From contig WARS01000016.1 in the NCBI GenBank assembly GCA_008933995.1, forward strand, positions 15,814,886 through 15,878,885: 64,000 nt of DNA. The letters run 5' to 3'. Every line of letters begins with the position of its first letter. Position 1 is the stretch's first letter. This DNA is from Datnioides undecimradiatus (lineage: Eukaryota > Chordata > Actinopteri > Lobotiformes > Datnioididae). The notes under the pieces were generated by a model. That model was given only the letters and a program-made list of their open reading frames with translations, was not told where the DNA came from and did not search any database. Positions 11,440-24,369 of the stretch are shown one piece after another. A program made the translations under genes and the position numbers.

Positions 11440-14400
11440 TTACTACACCTAGAGAGATTACATATAGAATTTCCATTTCACTTGCCTGTCTGTCTCTTAT
11501 TGTTAACCATTTGTACTGCACGTCCAACAAATCAGCTTATCTTGTTCCAAGGCTTAACTTGCTTAAGAGGTCATTGTAGTTAATTTGTTTTTCACCACCA
11601 CCTGATATCTGAAAATTGCTCATTCAAAAACGACAACCCAACCACACTGCGATACAATACGTGTTAGTGGCCAGAAGATCTAATCTGATGTTATGACAGA
11701 CTCAAAAGCTTCAGTTCACCCCCCATTCTCTCTTTTTTCTTTTTTACTGTCAACCAATTAGAAAAATCCAGGAGTAAGTAAAGTAACTCTTTCTCCTCTG
11801 TTCATCAGCATAGGGATTACAGTTATAGTTGAAAAGTAACATTTAATAAAAGTGTCACTTTTTTCAGTGTGCATTATGACAATTTAATGAAACCTCTTCT
11901 CCATTAATGCTGACAATATCTCAGGCTTGCCAGTGATTACAATGAAAGACTATAAAATAAGTTGAGCCCTTATGTTTGAAATACTGTGGAAGATGGAAGA
12001 TGTTGCACATATTAGCTGTAGTGACATTGTCCCCTATACGTTGCACCTGTATTAGTATATGTTCATTTGCTGTACCAGTTTAATGGGGAGGTGAATGTGG
12101 TGGATGGATGGCATGTGTCAAACACCTTGACAGAGTTTGCATCCCACATGTGGAAAGGTTCAAGCAACAAAAGCAATGGTTGGCAGAATTTTTCTATATG
12201 CAACAAGATTGTAATCTTTCTTGAACCAGTTGTTGCCATTGCATTCACGTAAAGATAAAACAGGATTAGAAATGCTGCAGTAACTAATGCATATGTTGTG
12301 GTGCAAGGTTAAATATTTACTGCATTAAATTTAATTAAAAATGTATTTTCTGCTGCACTTTAGTACATTAATGTAATTTTTATTACGAATTAGGGTTGGC
12401 CATCTTGACTGCATCCCTGGTCAAGGACATGACACAAGATGTGCATCGAAAAAATATTCATCCTGATACTAACATGGACAGGCACACACAAACATGTACT
12501 GTAACTTGTCCGTCAGCAGTGTAGCCAGTGCTGTTATTTTCCACTCTGTTTGGTATTCAGGTCAAATCAGTTCCAGGCAGACAAGTGACCAAGTAGTTGG
12601 CATAGGACATAAACCATATAAGCACTTACTTGTCCCTCAAGAAACTGTCACATATTATTTTTGTTATTATATAATAACTTTAGGGTATAACAAGAGTTAA
12701 CATTACTTAACATTTATGAAACACACACAAATAGATGCCTATACAGTGTCTGTCTAAAGCTAAAAGGACTATTTGAAGTATAGGCATTAAACAGCAAACA
12801 AATTTTTCTGTTTTCTCATGTTTCTTTTTTTTATCTTATCTGTATGATACAGTATACAGCTTCACTTTCTCAGTAGGACGGGAAAAAAAATACACATTTT
12901 TGGCAGTTTGAAACCGTGGGCAGCATTGAAGGACAGCAATGAATACATGATGGATGAAGTCAGACATGTTTTGTAACTCAGTGTCTCAGTCAAAAATTTG
13001 AAGCGTCACAGATACTTAAAAAAGTTAACTTTGTTCCTTTATTTTTTGCCTGTTTTGCCTGTCGATATGGACCCTATAGATAAAAGAAGATGTATTTTTG
13101 TTATGCTTGTCACTCAGACACAATCCCAGCCGTGGAAGAAGACATACTCTCTGTGTGGGTGCTCGTTGGAGGCAATTGATTGGCAGACAGGGGAGCTGGT
13201 GGCCGGAGGATTCAGTGATGATGATCTGTCAGCCACAACCCATTATACCAGTCACATAACTGGTAGCAGGGATTAGATGGATGCTGGGTCACCTGGTTTA
13301 TTTTTATTTTTTTACTCTGCATGAACAAGGAGGACAGACACTCTGGCTCTGGCTGCAAAAGTCAGGCATCATGACAAGTTTTTAATGATGCATTCGATGT
13401 GCTGCGGGCAGATATAATGCACAACTTTAATAACATGACAATAACAGAGATGTAGTTTCAGTTCAGTAAAGTTGTGTTATGATCTTAATACACAATATGA
13501 TATTTTGTCATCTTTTAAACTGCTCAGTGGTGGCTGTGTGCTAACACCCTATCAAAACAAAAGGGGATCACTCTTAAGCTACAGACGGAATTACACAATG
13601 GTTTTATTATTAGGTAATGTTTATTTAACAGGGTTATTTGGGTGATGTCTTACAGGGGGAAGGTATAGATGAGGTTGTAAAGTGCATGACATACAGAACC
13701 ACATAATACCTGCACCATAAGTGACGTCAATCCAACACAAACTCAATTGCTAATTATCCAAAGTACTGTAAAGAATAATGTAGTTTAAATTACGTGTTCA
13801 ACAATGAGGAAAGTTTGACTTTGTAGATTTATCTGGCAGGTGAATATTCAGAGGACACTTTTGAACTTCTGTTTTGTCATCATTTCCTTCTGACATTAGT
13901 ACAGAAGTGGTGAACGAGTTGAGTTCATTAAGGAGCTGCTCACTGGTTTATTGTTGTGTTTTTCAAATCTGCTGTGAGTTTATCCATGGGGGATAAGCTG
14001 ACTAATACCCGATGAGAGCTACAGCTGATACAGTATTACTCATGCTTCTGTTCTGTGTCGAAGAGTAAATGTGGTTAGCTTTTAGGCTGCTATAGGTTAG
14101 CAGCTGTCTTGTTTTTAAGAGCTCCTGTAACCTAGCACAGGTGTTACTTTACACATCCTCCTTGTTTTTGTCATGTATTAAAAAAGGTCATTTCTTCTTC
14201 TTTTGCTGTATTGTTGTTAAAGTCACCTACATAGATTACTGAATAGGATATAAGTTGGTTAGTTTGTGCACATGTGGCTCATTCATATTTGGTTTGAGGT
14301 TTTGTGTAGAGAGCATGATAAATGGGATCCAAAGTGGTAGCTGTGGTTTGCCTATTTTTTTGCATTACAGAGTATTGGAGACAGTTAATGTGAATGCTGT

Positions 14401-17078
14401 GTTTGTAAGTGAAGACTTACATGAGCCTTTGCTTGGCTGAAGACAGGCCTCTGACTGTAATTTGATGTGCATGAACCACGTGTCCTACTGGTCTGTGGTC
14501 ATGTTCATTTTTGTATTTCGAATATTACCTTCAGTATTTTGGCCCTAAGGCATCTCTTCTCTCAGGGAATCTCTGCTGCAAATATTATTAGTGTCCACAG
14601 GTGATTGTGGAGAAGGATTCAGGTCACGACAACAGATTTAGTAGTTAGGAGTAGACTTCACCCCTGCCTGGCCCATTCCTTGAAGACTGCACTCTTGACT
14701 AAGAGGAGGTAAGTATACAGTTGTTTGATTTTAAGAAAGAAGAGATGAAGAAGAAAGAAAGCAAGAATGAAAGACCCTTGCACTCGCAGCTCAGTTATAA
14801 AATGCTTTATGTAGGCTATCACTTAGAGGCTATTTGTAAGCAGTGCCAGAAACCTGTTACTGTAGTAATTTAGGTCCCAGAAATTGTAGAATAAAAGTCA
14901 GATATGTCTGGCTGCAAGCCGTGGATCACAGTGAATATATTTCTCTCCACAGAAAGTACATTTCTGTCTATGAAAATTAATTACTGTTATGTTTTTTTGT
15001 TGCCATGGCATTATTTTAACAGAGAGAGAGAATTTAAATGGCAGTGATCATGCACAAAAAAACTTCAATGCATAATTTTACTTGAACTTGAACAATGACA
15101 ATTCCGTGAGTCACATTTTATATTTAATACCATGAAAATGTTTCATGTGAGCTGATTATTAATATGCTTGTGGTGCAGAATCCTCCTGTAGCACATCGCA
15201 CACAATTTTCAGCAACGCGTATGCATTATGGATTAAATGTGATCTTTGTGTTAGGAAGGCAAATAAATGAGTGCAGCTGCACTGAATATCAGCAAGTCAA
15301 TATTAGCACTCTCACTTGTCACCATTTAAATTGTCCCTGTACAGACTGTTTAGCTAATGCTGAACATGAATGTGTGGGTTGAATTGCTGTTGGGATTTGT
15401 GTGTTGCTTTCATAATGTATGCCCGTGAAACTGTAGAGGAGTCACTGTGGATTCCAACATTACATGCTTCTGCCTACTCTTCAGTTTCTCACAGTTTGTT
15501 TCTTCAAGATTTTGCTCACCATTTGATAAAAAATAACTTCCAGTCACTGTAGCTTCCGGTGACTGTGGCCAACCCCCACCCGAACATGTCAAAGATCAAA
15601 ATAAAACAGGCAGTTGCAATGAAACTGACTCATAACTGGAAGCTAGAAAGATGAGAAGACCTGGTAACAAAACAAAACTGCTGCAGAAATCAATGACACT
15701 GTCAGTCAGTAGTCAATACACTCCTCCACTTGAGTGCATTCAATATTAAGGCGTTACTGGTTAAACAAAGTAACACAAAGTAAGCTTATTCTTTTCAGTT
15801 CAGCATCACTGACACACACTTCTGCCATTCAACTGTAAATCTGACTGTAATCCTCAAAATGTTTGTCTCTTATCTTCCACTTTCCAAATGCTCTTTACCT
15901 CGGCATGTTTTATTTTGGGCATTACGTCTTCATCATCGGCAGCTACATCACTTTTAAACATGAAGTCTGTTCTTATGAATCACTAACATTAGTGAGCAGT
16001 TTAACTTTTAGTTAGACTTGACATTTTTAGTACCAAGGGCTGCACATAAAAGTGGTCTGTTTCTCCTTCTGACATCAGTGTTTCAACCTGTTTTCGATTG
16101 TGTCCCTGGCTGGAGGCACTGACACAAGTACATGAAGAGGTCAGGTCAGATAACTTTTTGTCACGACAGGTGATGTTACTCATAGATTCAGTTACAGCAC
16201 AAATATGCAGACGACACCCTGATTCTTGTCAGTGAGTAAAATAATGAAGATTAAGATAAAATAAAAATGTCTTAGACACAATGAAACACAAACTAAGGCA
16301 AGTTGTTGCAAATTTACAAAAAAACACATGAGTCAGTGGAAATACTGGCAGTTTTGATAATATAATAATGTCATTGAAAAATTTTAGAATTATCTCTACA
16401 TGTGAGTGTGGGAAACCCTTGTCTAACCACTGAGCCTTGCAGGATTACTTCCATACTCCCCTTGTTGACCTAACGTGTTAGATTTAGCTTATTTTTCATG
16501 ACAAGAGAGAGAGCGGGGTGACAGCGGTGAAGCAAGCAGACAAACACAAGTGGAAAAGGCAAGAGACCTTTGCTGTCATTTGTCACTCAGGCCGTCTCTC
16601 TGGCTGCCAAGGTGAAGTGGGACACAGCTGTTGGTGAAAGCAAGGTGATGTTAACTGCACTTGTCAAGTCTTTCCTTTGTGATTTTGTGTGCGATTTGTG
16701 TGGGTGAGTGGTTTGCGCGCAGCGAGCGAAGCAGCAGGAAACTCTCTGCTGTCATTTGTCAGTCAGAGGTGATTCGGGACACACTTGCTGCCTCGTACAT
16801 GGGAGACAAGTTAGTGCTCCATTTGTGGACGCTAAGGGCTGTCTGTTCATGTATAGCCACAGTCAAACACAAAGCACGGCCCAGTACTTTAGAAAGGTTA
16901 ATATCTGTACTCCTGGGATAGCTGACACATCAGGTAGTCTCTCGCCCGTAGCTTCATCATTTCCCCTGAAACCTCTCTTACAAATGGAGACATCACTGAC
17001 AAAATCTTTTTGAGCCATTTTTGCTGGACACAGAAGTTGAATCTACACTTTCAGGTTAAAAAAAAACAACATAAAACT
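11440..17078. other. sgcz: Intronic sequence, no gene seen
   Basis: This is unique-looking AT-rich DNA with few simple repeats. Bases 14999-15012 read GTTGCCATGGCATT, close to an RFX X-box. I see no exon, RNA gene or clear transposon in these 5.6 kb. Confidence 0.55.
14999..15012. promoter_or_regulatory. RFX X-box-like site (weak)
   Basis: GTTGCCATGGCATT differs from the palindromic X-box GTTGCCATGGCAAC at the last two bases. A related word, ATTGCCATGGAAC, is at 36957-36969. Such matches are expected by chance in 64 kb, so this is only a candidate. Confidence 0.2.
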
Positions 17079-17080
17079 GA

Positions 17081-17302
17081 TTAAGAGAGCGAGCTCCACC
17101 ATCGGGGCTGAGCTGGACCAAGGTGAGGATGCTCAGGAAACTGGCCTCCATCCTGAGCAATGCCTCACACCCTCTGCATGACCTGGAGGTGTTTCGGCGG
17201 AGCACCTTCAGTCACAGACTGATCCCGCCAAGGTGCAAGACTGAAAGGAGCAGGAAGTCTTTCCTGCCAACTGCCATCAGACTCATCAACACTCAGCAAT
17301 AA
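17081..17302 (+). mobile_element. LINE fragment, C-terminal end of a reverse-transcriptase ORF
   Basis: An open frame of 73 codons runs from 17081 to the TAA at 17300-17302. Its last 57 codons include LASILSNASHPLHDLEVF, then RRSTFSHRLIPPRCK and ERSRKSFLPTAIRLIN. The pattern of HPL, then R-R-S-x-F, then R-C, then R-x-x-x-S-F-x-P-x-A-I-R-L-x-N is the usual C-terminus of L2/Rex1-type non-LTR retrotransposon proteins in fish. Only this tail is present: a stop lies immediately upstream at 17078 and no polymerase motif precedes it. It is a 5'-truncated relic in the same orientation as sgcz. The exact clade is uncertain. Confidence 0.8.
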
Positions 17303-19147
17303 TAATTACGGGTTGCCTTGTTTTCAGTACAAACCAGTCAAACTACATTCAAAGCTAAAATATGGGTTGGAACAGGGAAGGACAATCAATGCACAAGAGC
17401 AACATGCCTATTGATGAGATATCTACGTTATTTAATGCAGTGTTAAAGAGGCAGGCTGTGATCACAGCAAATCTGTGCATCCTTGTTTCAGAGAAGCATA
17501 AAGGTAAATAAAATGTGCAATTAACTAGCAATTTACAAGCGTTAAATCCATCAGAATTAGATTTCTTTTGATCGGATAAATTGGTCTAATTCATTCTTAA
17601 GCTGCTGTTAATATAACTAAAAACTTCCTGTTGATACCTCACATTAAAGGCCTTCTAAGAAGATAAAAGCATTCAGTCACCCAAACTGCTGGAAATGTTT
17701 TAATGTGAAACAGATGGAGCATGTGCTGCATTTGCATTAACAGCAATCGACAGTAACAGCAAATTAACACACCATATGGCTGCAGATACTTCTAAAACTG
17801 GCAAAACTATAAATAAAGGCCTGTCTCTAATAATGTAGTCCCTATTCTTTACCTGAGCTGTTTTTGAGAAATTAAGTTATTGCCACTTCACTTTTGCTTA
17901 ACCTGAGCTGATAAATCTATTTTTAAAAACCCACCTTAAACTCTTATTACAGGGAATGACTTTGGCTACCTAACATGCCACAGCATACCATGCCTGCTTC
18001 AATTTTGAACATGGTTTAACAGAGTTAGAATCCATCCCTTAATCCAACTCTGGCAGTGTTAGTGCCATGCCAGAGCACCAGGAGATCGAGGAAGTTGTGC
18101 AATTTGAGGAAAGAGCAAGGAAGGAAGATAAGAAGTGTAGTTGGAAGAGGGAGAGCGGTAGAGAGGAGAGGAGAAAGATAAAGAAAAAGATGCTAAGCAT
18201 GCACTGGCTGTTGGCATACAGCCCTGAGGGAGCTGTTAAGGTAGCTTGACTTTCTGCCTCCTGTGAAGCTGTCAATAAAGTGGTTACCTCTGAAATAGAT
18301 TTGGGAGACTTACAGTATGAGTTTGAAATTACTCGAATAAGGTAATTCAAGTCACTCCCCATCCTAAATGTATCAAACCAAAGTCTCAGTGGCAAGTGAC
18401 GCAGCAAGTATTTGAAAATGCAACTTGGTTTGTGGCACATGACTGTACCTTTTTAGCAACTTATAGCACAGGTGAACTATAGGTAATAAAGCATTAAAAA
18501 ATTATGTATAGAGAGAAGGCAGGCAAAGTGTGCCATAGAAAGTTATGTAATTTTTATTGTCAATATTCTTCTTTAATGGCGATTACCCCTTTCATTACTA
18601 TAACTCAGTGCATAATTCAAAAAGAATCACTATAATTTCAATACAGTCACTTCTTTAAGTAGCTCAGCAAGTGTTTGTTTGAAAGGTTACATGGGGCCTT
18701 ACTAAGTTCAAACTGTACCTGTGAATGGAACTGTCAATTGTGTTGAATTTCATCCACTAGTAATTCAACATAAAATGCACTGCAGGACTGATCGGAATGT
18801 ACTAGCTTAAAGAAAAGTTACAAAAGAGCACAAAGTCATTTTCTCTACAAGGTTCACCATATAATGTCTCCAAATTGTCAAAAAGGCAAAGGACGACCAA
18901 AGCACTTTCTGAGTTTCCTAATTTGTGCATCCCTTCAGCCATTTCCTCTGCTGGTTTTCCTAGGCAAAGGTGACACTGCTCTTCCTACTCTCTCTCTCGC
19001 TCCCTCCCTCTTCACTCTGGGTCTACTGGTTGACATAAAAGGTTGTATGAAAAATTACAACAGTCCTGAATATTAGAAGTGCCTGCAAAATACTTTCCCA
19101 ACCAATCCATCACCAGAGGGACACATGGGTTTATCTTGTGTGTTTTT

Positions 19148-19165
19148 GTGTGTGTGTGTGTGTGT
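19148..19165 (+). repeat. (GT)9 microsatellite
   Basis: A short pure GT run, extended imperfectly by TGTGTGCATGTGTATGTG downstream. Confidence 0.93.
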
Positions 19166-20195
19166 CTCTTTGTGTGCATGTGTATGTGTATGGGCAGCTA
19201 AAGTCATGACGATCAACCTGTCTACACACTGCGTATGATTGGTGTGGTTGTTCTATGTGTATAACCTTGCATATGGTATGCTTCCACCTAATAGGACAGT
19301 TTGCCAGTTAACCTCAACACAGTGAGGGAATCCATCATGATCTCTTCAATAAGTGCGTTGAGGAGCATGTTCCCACAATCACGCACTCTGATGACCTAGC
19401 ACGCACACGCACACATACACACACACACACGCATGCACAGGGCCCTTTTTATTGCTAGCATTAAGATGTCTGGACACTGTCTCGGTGTGGAAATTGTATA
19501 ATGGTATTTCACTCAGTAGGTTGCAGTTTTGAACACAGGTCATTTCCTGGTCAAAATATTATTTATTAAACCGCACACACACATTCTTAACATACTACTT
19601 TTTCTAAAATAAGCTTTCAGAGGGGGTTTGTGCACCACACATTAAATGTTGCGTACTTCAGTTTTTGTAAGTAATGCCTATTTCCAGTGACATAGTCTAG
19701 TTTTTTTTAAATATTTAAAGCAGTGTTGTTGCTACCTGGCAACCTGTTATTTATGAGTGTTCCTGTTTCAAAAGAAGACATTTCATTATTCGAAACCACA
19801 GCTAATGAAGTGCCAAGAAAGAATGTGTTTACATACGATCTCTCAGAAATAGTTTTCATCTTTGGTCGTATTTATTATACTGTCTGTCAGTCCATTTACC
19901 TTTTACCTTTCTCTCTTTTGTTGTAAGTAAGTAAGTGAGTAGTATTAGTGTGCTTGAACTTAACCCTGAGATTGTTTGTATTTGAACGTTTTCTGATCGA
20001 GAAAACCTTCCTCAGGTGCTGATATGTGATGTGGGCGAGTGAGGTAAAATGAAACATGGGGAAAGAAGATGGCCGCCTGTGAAGCGAAGGGAACATGCTC
20101 TATAATTTAGACCATGTGGAAATTCATTACAGTCATTTAATCTTTTTCACAGCTATCTGCAGTTTCCACAGCAGGCCTCTGCAGGTGTTTGTACT

Positions 20196-20222
20196 TGTGT
20201 GTGTGTGTGTGTGTGGGGGGGG
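20196..20222 (+). repeat. (TG)9 followed by a run of eight G
   Basis: A pure TG run passes directly into GGGGGGGG. The mixture of alternating and homopolymer G is unusual among the window's simple repeats. Confidence 0.93.
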
Positions 20223-22354
20223 ATCACACAGAATTTCCCTGCTCACTGTAGGTACAGTATGTACGAGTGTGACTGTGTTACTGTGTGCATTAGACTTCTT
20301 TCTTGTATGCCCACTTTCAGTGCACCAAGCAGGGCCTTCTATATGTAAAAAAACAGTCTTGCAGTTAAGTCATATGTAAGATTAATCAAACTATCAGTGG
20401 TACTTTAATAAGACAGTAAAAGGATTTGAAATTTTGATGTAGTGTCAGTTTAGACAAAGTTGTGAATGTGAATGTGCACTCACATCACAAAGTGAAAAAG
20501 TGCAAAACTGGTTGTTTTCACTCAGCAAGGACTGGACATTAATGAATAGTGAATAGTTTGCATTATTAATCATTTAAACTTTGTAATAATCATGTATATA
20601 AATGACAAGTGAATCACATAAAATATATCTCTTACAGCAACCTACAGATATAGAAAATCAAAAGAACATACATAATTAAATAGAAATTCAACATTGCTGC
20701 ATGTAAACTCACCATTTTTTTTGTGATGTAAAAAAATAAAAGGGAGGAGGCAGGGGAATGCGGTTTATTGTTTGATGATGAAATTATTATGTCTACAGTC
20801 ATTATTGTGCTGGGAGTTGTTGATTTTTCTTTGGCAAACAAACACTTTTACATTTCATACCAATGAAGCCCATTTCTACTGGCAAAGAAGGAGAGCCAGA
20901 CATAAAGACAAAGCCAAGCAGAGGATAGTTTGTTCTCTGATTAGTTGCTGTTGTTGTTGCCAAACTGACTGATTCGCATCCTATCATGTTGAATATTTGT
21001 ATTTGTTGACTTTGCTTTATTGCCAAACATGTGTATTCAGTACCAGTGGAGCCAAACTGAAAGTGAAATGACACAGGAAAAGAGGAAGACTCCTAGAGAG
21101 CCCACTATTTATATGTTGGGGTTTTTGTTTGTTTGTTTGTTTTGTGTCACATAGTACGTAATACCACTGTATATGTATGTATACAGAAACATTTTATTCA
21201 AAGAGGCCTTGTTTCCTAAATGAAAACTTAACCAGTCTGAAAAGAAAGACAGTAGTCATGCTCAATACTAATGTAGCTTTTATGATATTATGTACATATG
21301 AAAATGTTAAAGGCATGAAAAGGTCGGGAAAGAAACTGGCGACGTGTAGGAACAGACAGAAGACAAAGACAAACAGGAGTCTCATCAGCATAAAAGTGAA
21401 CATTTTCTGTCACATTGTGACCTTGGGAGTTTTAAATAAATGCAGAAGAACAGAGGTCCTGAGACTGAAGACTGTTAACTGGATAAAAGATCAAGTGAAT
21501 AAATAGTGCTTTTAGTTTCTGGCATAAAAGGATTTGAGATTCTAGATAAACCTGACAGTTTGGAAATGGGCCCGAGCTAAAGATACATTTTTAAAAAAGA
21601 TGCAATAACATCAACTACTAATTTAATAAGTAAGGCTCAAGATTCTTAAGACCTGCCAGTTTGCTTGAGCCTAAAAGTGCAAGTGCACTCTGTAACTCTG
21701 TGACAGTGAACATTTCAAAATTAAAGGCTGCCTAACAGTTAATAGTGGATAATGACTGGCACTTGTTCTGTTCAAAGTGGAAAAGCTGAACATCTCAAAC
21801 AGTGAACTAAAGGGCAAAAAAATGTGTGTTAAGCTATTGATGAAGCGTATAATTGTAATTATTTGTGAAACTGTGACTGTACAGGGTGGATGTACCAAAT
21901 AATGAGTTCAGTGTTTTATGTGTTTGATCATGTCGGGTGATTCAGGGCCATTTTGACACTTTGTGATTGTAAGTATTGTCAAAAGGTTAAAATACAGCTA
22001 CTGTATAGTACAATCCACAAATACAGCATTTTCTTATCCATTATTCCTCAGAAAAAAACAAGCAACAACAAAACAAGTAGCCTCATCTGGGTTTAGAAAA
22101 AATCTGATAGTGTTAAAGGGTAAGTCTGTGATTCCAGAACAAAAATCAATACTGATAAGATCTCAAGAAGCACAAAATAAAATATAACAAACTCCGCCAA
22201 GGTCTCTTCTTTCACAGGAAATAAACCATGTTATTTAAAAAATCAGGGATTAATATTTACCTGATACTATGCATATAAGTACAAAACAGTCATACAAACA
22301 TTTTTCATTTGCAATGGTTCAGACCTTTTCTTTAACATCGGTCCAGATTGTACT

Positions 22355-22653
22355 GTGAGTTTGCATGTTCTCCCCTTGCCTGTGTGGACTTGCTCCAGGT
22401 GGTCTGGTCTCCTCTAATACTCCAAAGACCTGCAGGTTAGACTAAAGCGGTGACTCTGAATTTGCCCGCAGGTGTGAATGTGAGCATGAATGACAGTTTG
22501 TCTTGTGCCAGCCCTGTGATTGACTGGCAGCTTGTCCAGGGTGTACTCCTCTCTCGCCCCATGTCAGCCGGGACTCAGCTGCTTCAGCCCCTCCCATAAC
22601 ACTCCAAGGGATAAGATGGTGTAGCTGACTGATGGATAAATGGATGGATGGAC
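22355..22653 (+). mobile_element. Fish SINE-like dispersed repeat with TGGA tail
   Basis: The element reads in order GTTTGCATGTTCTCCCC, CCAAAGACCTGCAGGTTAG, GGTGACTCTGAATTTGCCC, GGTGTGAATGTGAGCATGAA, CAGCCCTGTGATTGACTGG, TGTCCAGGGTGTACTCC and GGGATAAGATGG, and ends in a TGGATGGATGG tail. I recognise this order of phrases as a very common dispersed retroposon of ray-finned fish, here with scattered substitutions. The family name is not certain from reading alone. It is in sense orientation relative to sgcz and was probably inserted long ago, because it differs from the usual form at many positions. Confidence 0.85.
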
Positions 22654-22659
22654 AGATTT

Positions 22660-23480
22660 TAACCCTTTGTAGAGGCATCTGTATTCCAACATGTTTAGGT
22701 TGAGTCTTTTACTATTTCACTCTCTGTGTCTTTTGTTAAAAGGGCCAACTGGATCCTCACCATGGCTGTTTATTACCACAGCTACTGGAAGTCCAGGTGG
22801 ATGGAATGAATTAAAGTCAGTTTGTAACTTCTAACTGTGAATAATCAAATGGTTTATTACCAATTCTTGGTCAATTTTAAATGCCTTTCCACATGATTAC
22901 CAGAGTGTGCTTTTAATTCAGAAAGAAACCAGCCCTGCTAAAAGGCGCATTACGACCTCTGATATATTTTCCAAAACTAAATTAACATTAACATAACAAC
23001 GAAAAAGAGAGACAGATGAAGAGAGGGGTAGAGAGAAGTGGGACAAAGAAAAGCCTCAACAAACAGATTCAGGGAGAGAGCGCTGAACAATGAGAGATTA
23101 ATGAATGAATGGAGAGATTTACTCATTTTCTTCTGTTTGTTTATGAATTCCTATTGTATTCTAAGCTTTGGCAATATTGTTCATGTACCATTCATGCCAA
23201 CGATGCATACTGAATTGAAAATGAAACAAAAAGACGAGCGGTGTCTGAGATACAGAGAAAGAGGGAGTGCTGTCATGTTCAATCAGAATGAGGCTTGAGT
23301 GTTGGACAGTGGAGCAGTGAGGTGGAATAAAACCACCTGATTAATTTGAACATCATCGTCTTCGTGTTTTTTGGAATTGAGAGACAGAGTGTGACTGAGA
23401 GAGGGAGAGAAGGAAGAGGTAGGATTAGAGAGGTACTGCAGGTAGTGAAAGAGTGTGAGCTTTTTCAAAATGAACCAAAT
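22660..23480. other. sgcz: Intronic sequence, no gene seen
   Basis: This is mixed unique sequence. From about 23000 to 23100 and 23390 to 23450 it is purine-rich with GAGAGAG words. No recognisable element. Confidence 0.5.
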
Positions 23481-23502
23481 TTTGTGTGTATGTAGTTCTC
23501 CC

Positions 23503-23568
23503 TGTGTGTGTGTGTGTGTGTGTATGTGTGTGTGTGTGTGTGAAAGAGAGAGAGAGAGAGAGAGAGAG
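23503..23568 (+). repeat. Compound (TG)n-(GA)n microsatellite
   Basis: A TG run of 40 bases with one TA interruption (23503-23542) passes into a pure GA run (23545-23568). Open frames on both strands here are repeat translations. Confidence 0.96.
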
Positions 23569-23954
23569 TTCCATGATGTTATTTGTGTTTCCACACAGTA
23601 TAGCAGTGTTATATATATATACAAGTGTTTATGGGTTTGCCTATATACTGAAATCAGTTTAACTCTCTCTCTCTCTTAACGTGTGCGTGTGTGTGTTTTA
23701 TTTTTAAAAATAGTATTTATATGTGAATCTTTACACTGAGATCAGTGTAACTGTGTGTATGTCTGTGTGTTCCAGGGAGTGAGCCAGTTTGTGATTCCCC
23801 TGGCCTGTTGTGTTACGGCTTATTGAATAAGCTCTATGCTCCACTGTATATTCAGCATAATGACTATAGATCTAAGAACAACACTGAAAACCTCTGGCTG
23901 GTTTAACTTATTGATCTGACACATTCTTATTGCCTTTCCATGCTCCCATTTGTA

Positions 23955-23957
<3 letters not shown>

Positions 23958-24001
<44 letters not shown>
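23958..24001 (+). repeat. (GT)22 microsatellite
   Basis: A pure GT run of about 44 bases. The 140-codon frame at 23940-24362 starts in it and continues through AT-rich DNA. It has no recognisable domain and is probably chance. Confidence 0.96.
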
Positions 24002-24002
<1 letters not shown>

Positions 24003-24369
24003 GTCACATTTCAGACTGTGAAGGTCGCATGCTCTGATATGATCACATTTATTGGATTACACTTGATTACTGCTGATGAACTGTGGGAAACCATTGCCCT
24101 GAAGAGAATCAAATTCTACTTTTGTTTAGATTTTGCACAAATTATGAATAGGAAACATTTTTTTTATATTTGGTTTTATGTTGAAACTGTTAATGTCTTT
24201 AACTATTTTGAAAAAAAAATTACATTGCTTTTTGTTCATGCATTTAAGCTGTTTAATTTGGAAGTTACACAAAAAAGTGTAAATCCCTGCATATTGACAA
24301 AAATAAGGGATCAAAGTTACATTTCAAAATACATCTTCATTATTGGCAGGAATCATTTATAAGGGAATC

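Larger units (their letters stand above)
17310..22354. other. sgcz: Intronic sequence, no gene seen
   Basis: This is AT-rich DNA with a purine-rich patch at 18070-18195, (GT)9 at 19148-19165 and (TG)9-G8 at 20196-20222. The minus-strand open frame at 18039-18440 is created by the purine patch. Nothing else could be supported. Confidence 0.55.

Noticed and set aside
14595..14615. miR-383 (hosted by an SGCZ intron in mammals)
   Set aside because: Only the ten bases GTGATTGTGG match the mature form, at 14601-14610. The seed region is absent and no partner arm was found. A weaker minus-strand likeness near 19370-19390 also lacks the exact seed, so the microRNA is not in this window as far as I can read.
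23940..24362. 140-codon frame
   Set aside because: It starts in a GT repeat and continues through AT-rich DNA giving Phe, Lys, Asn and Ile. No family resemblance.
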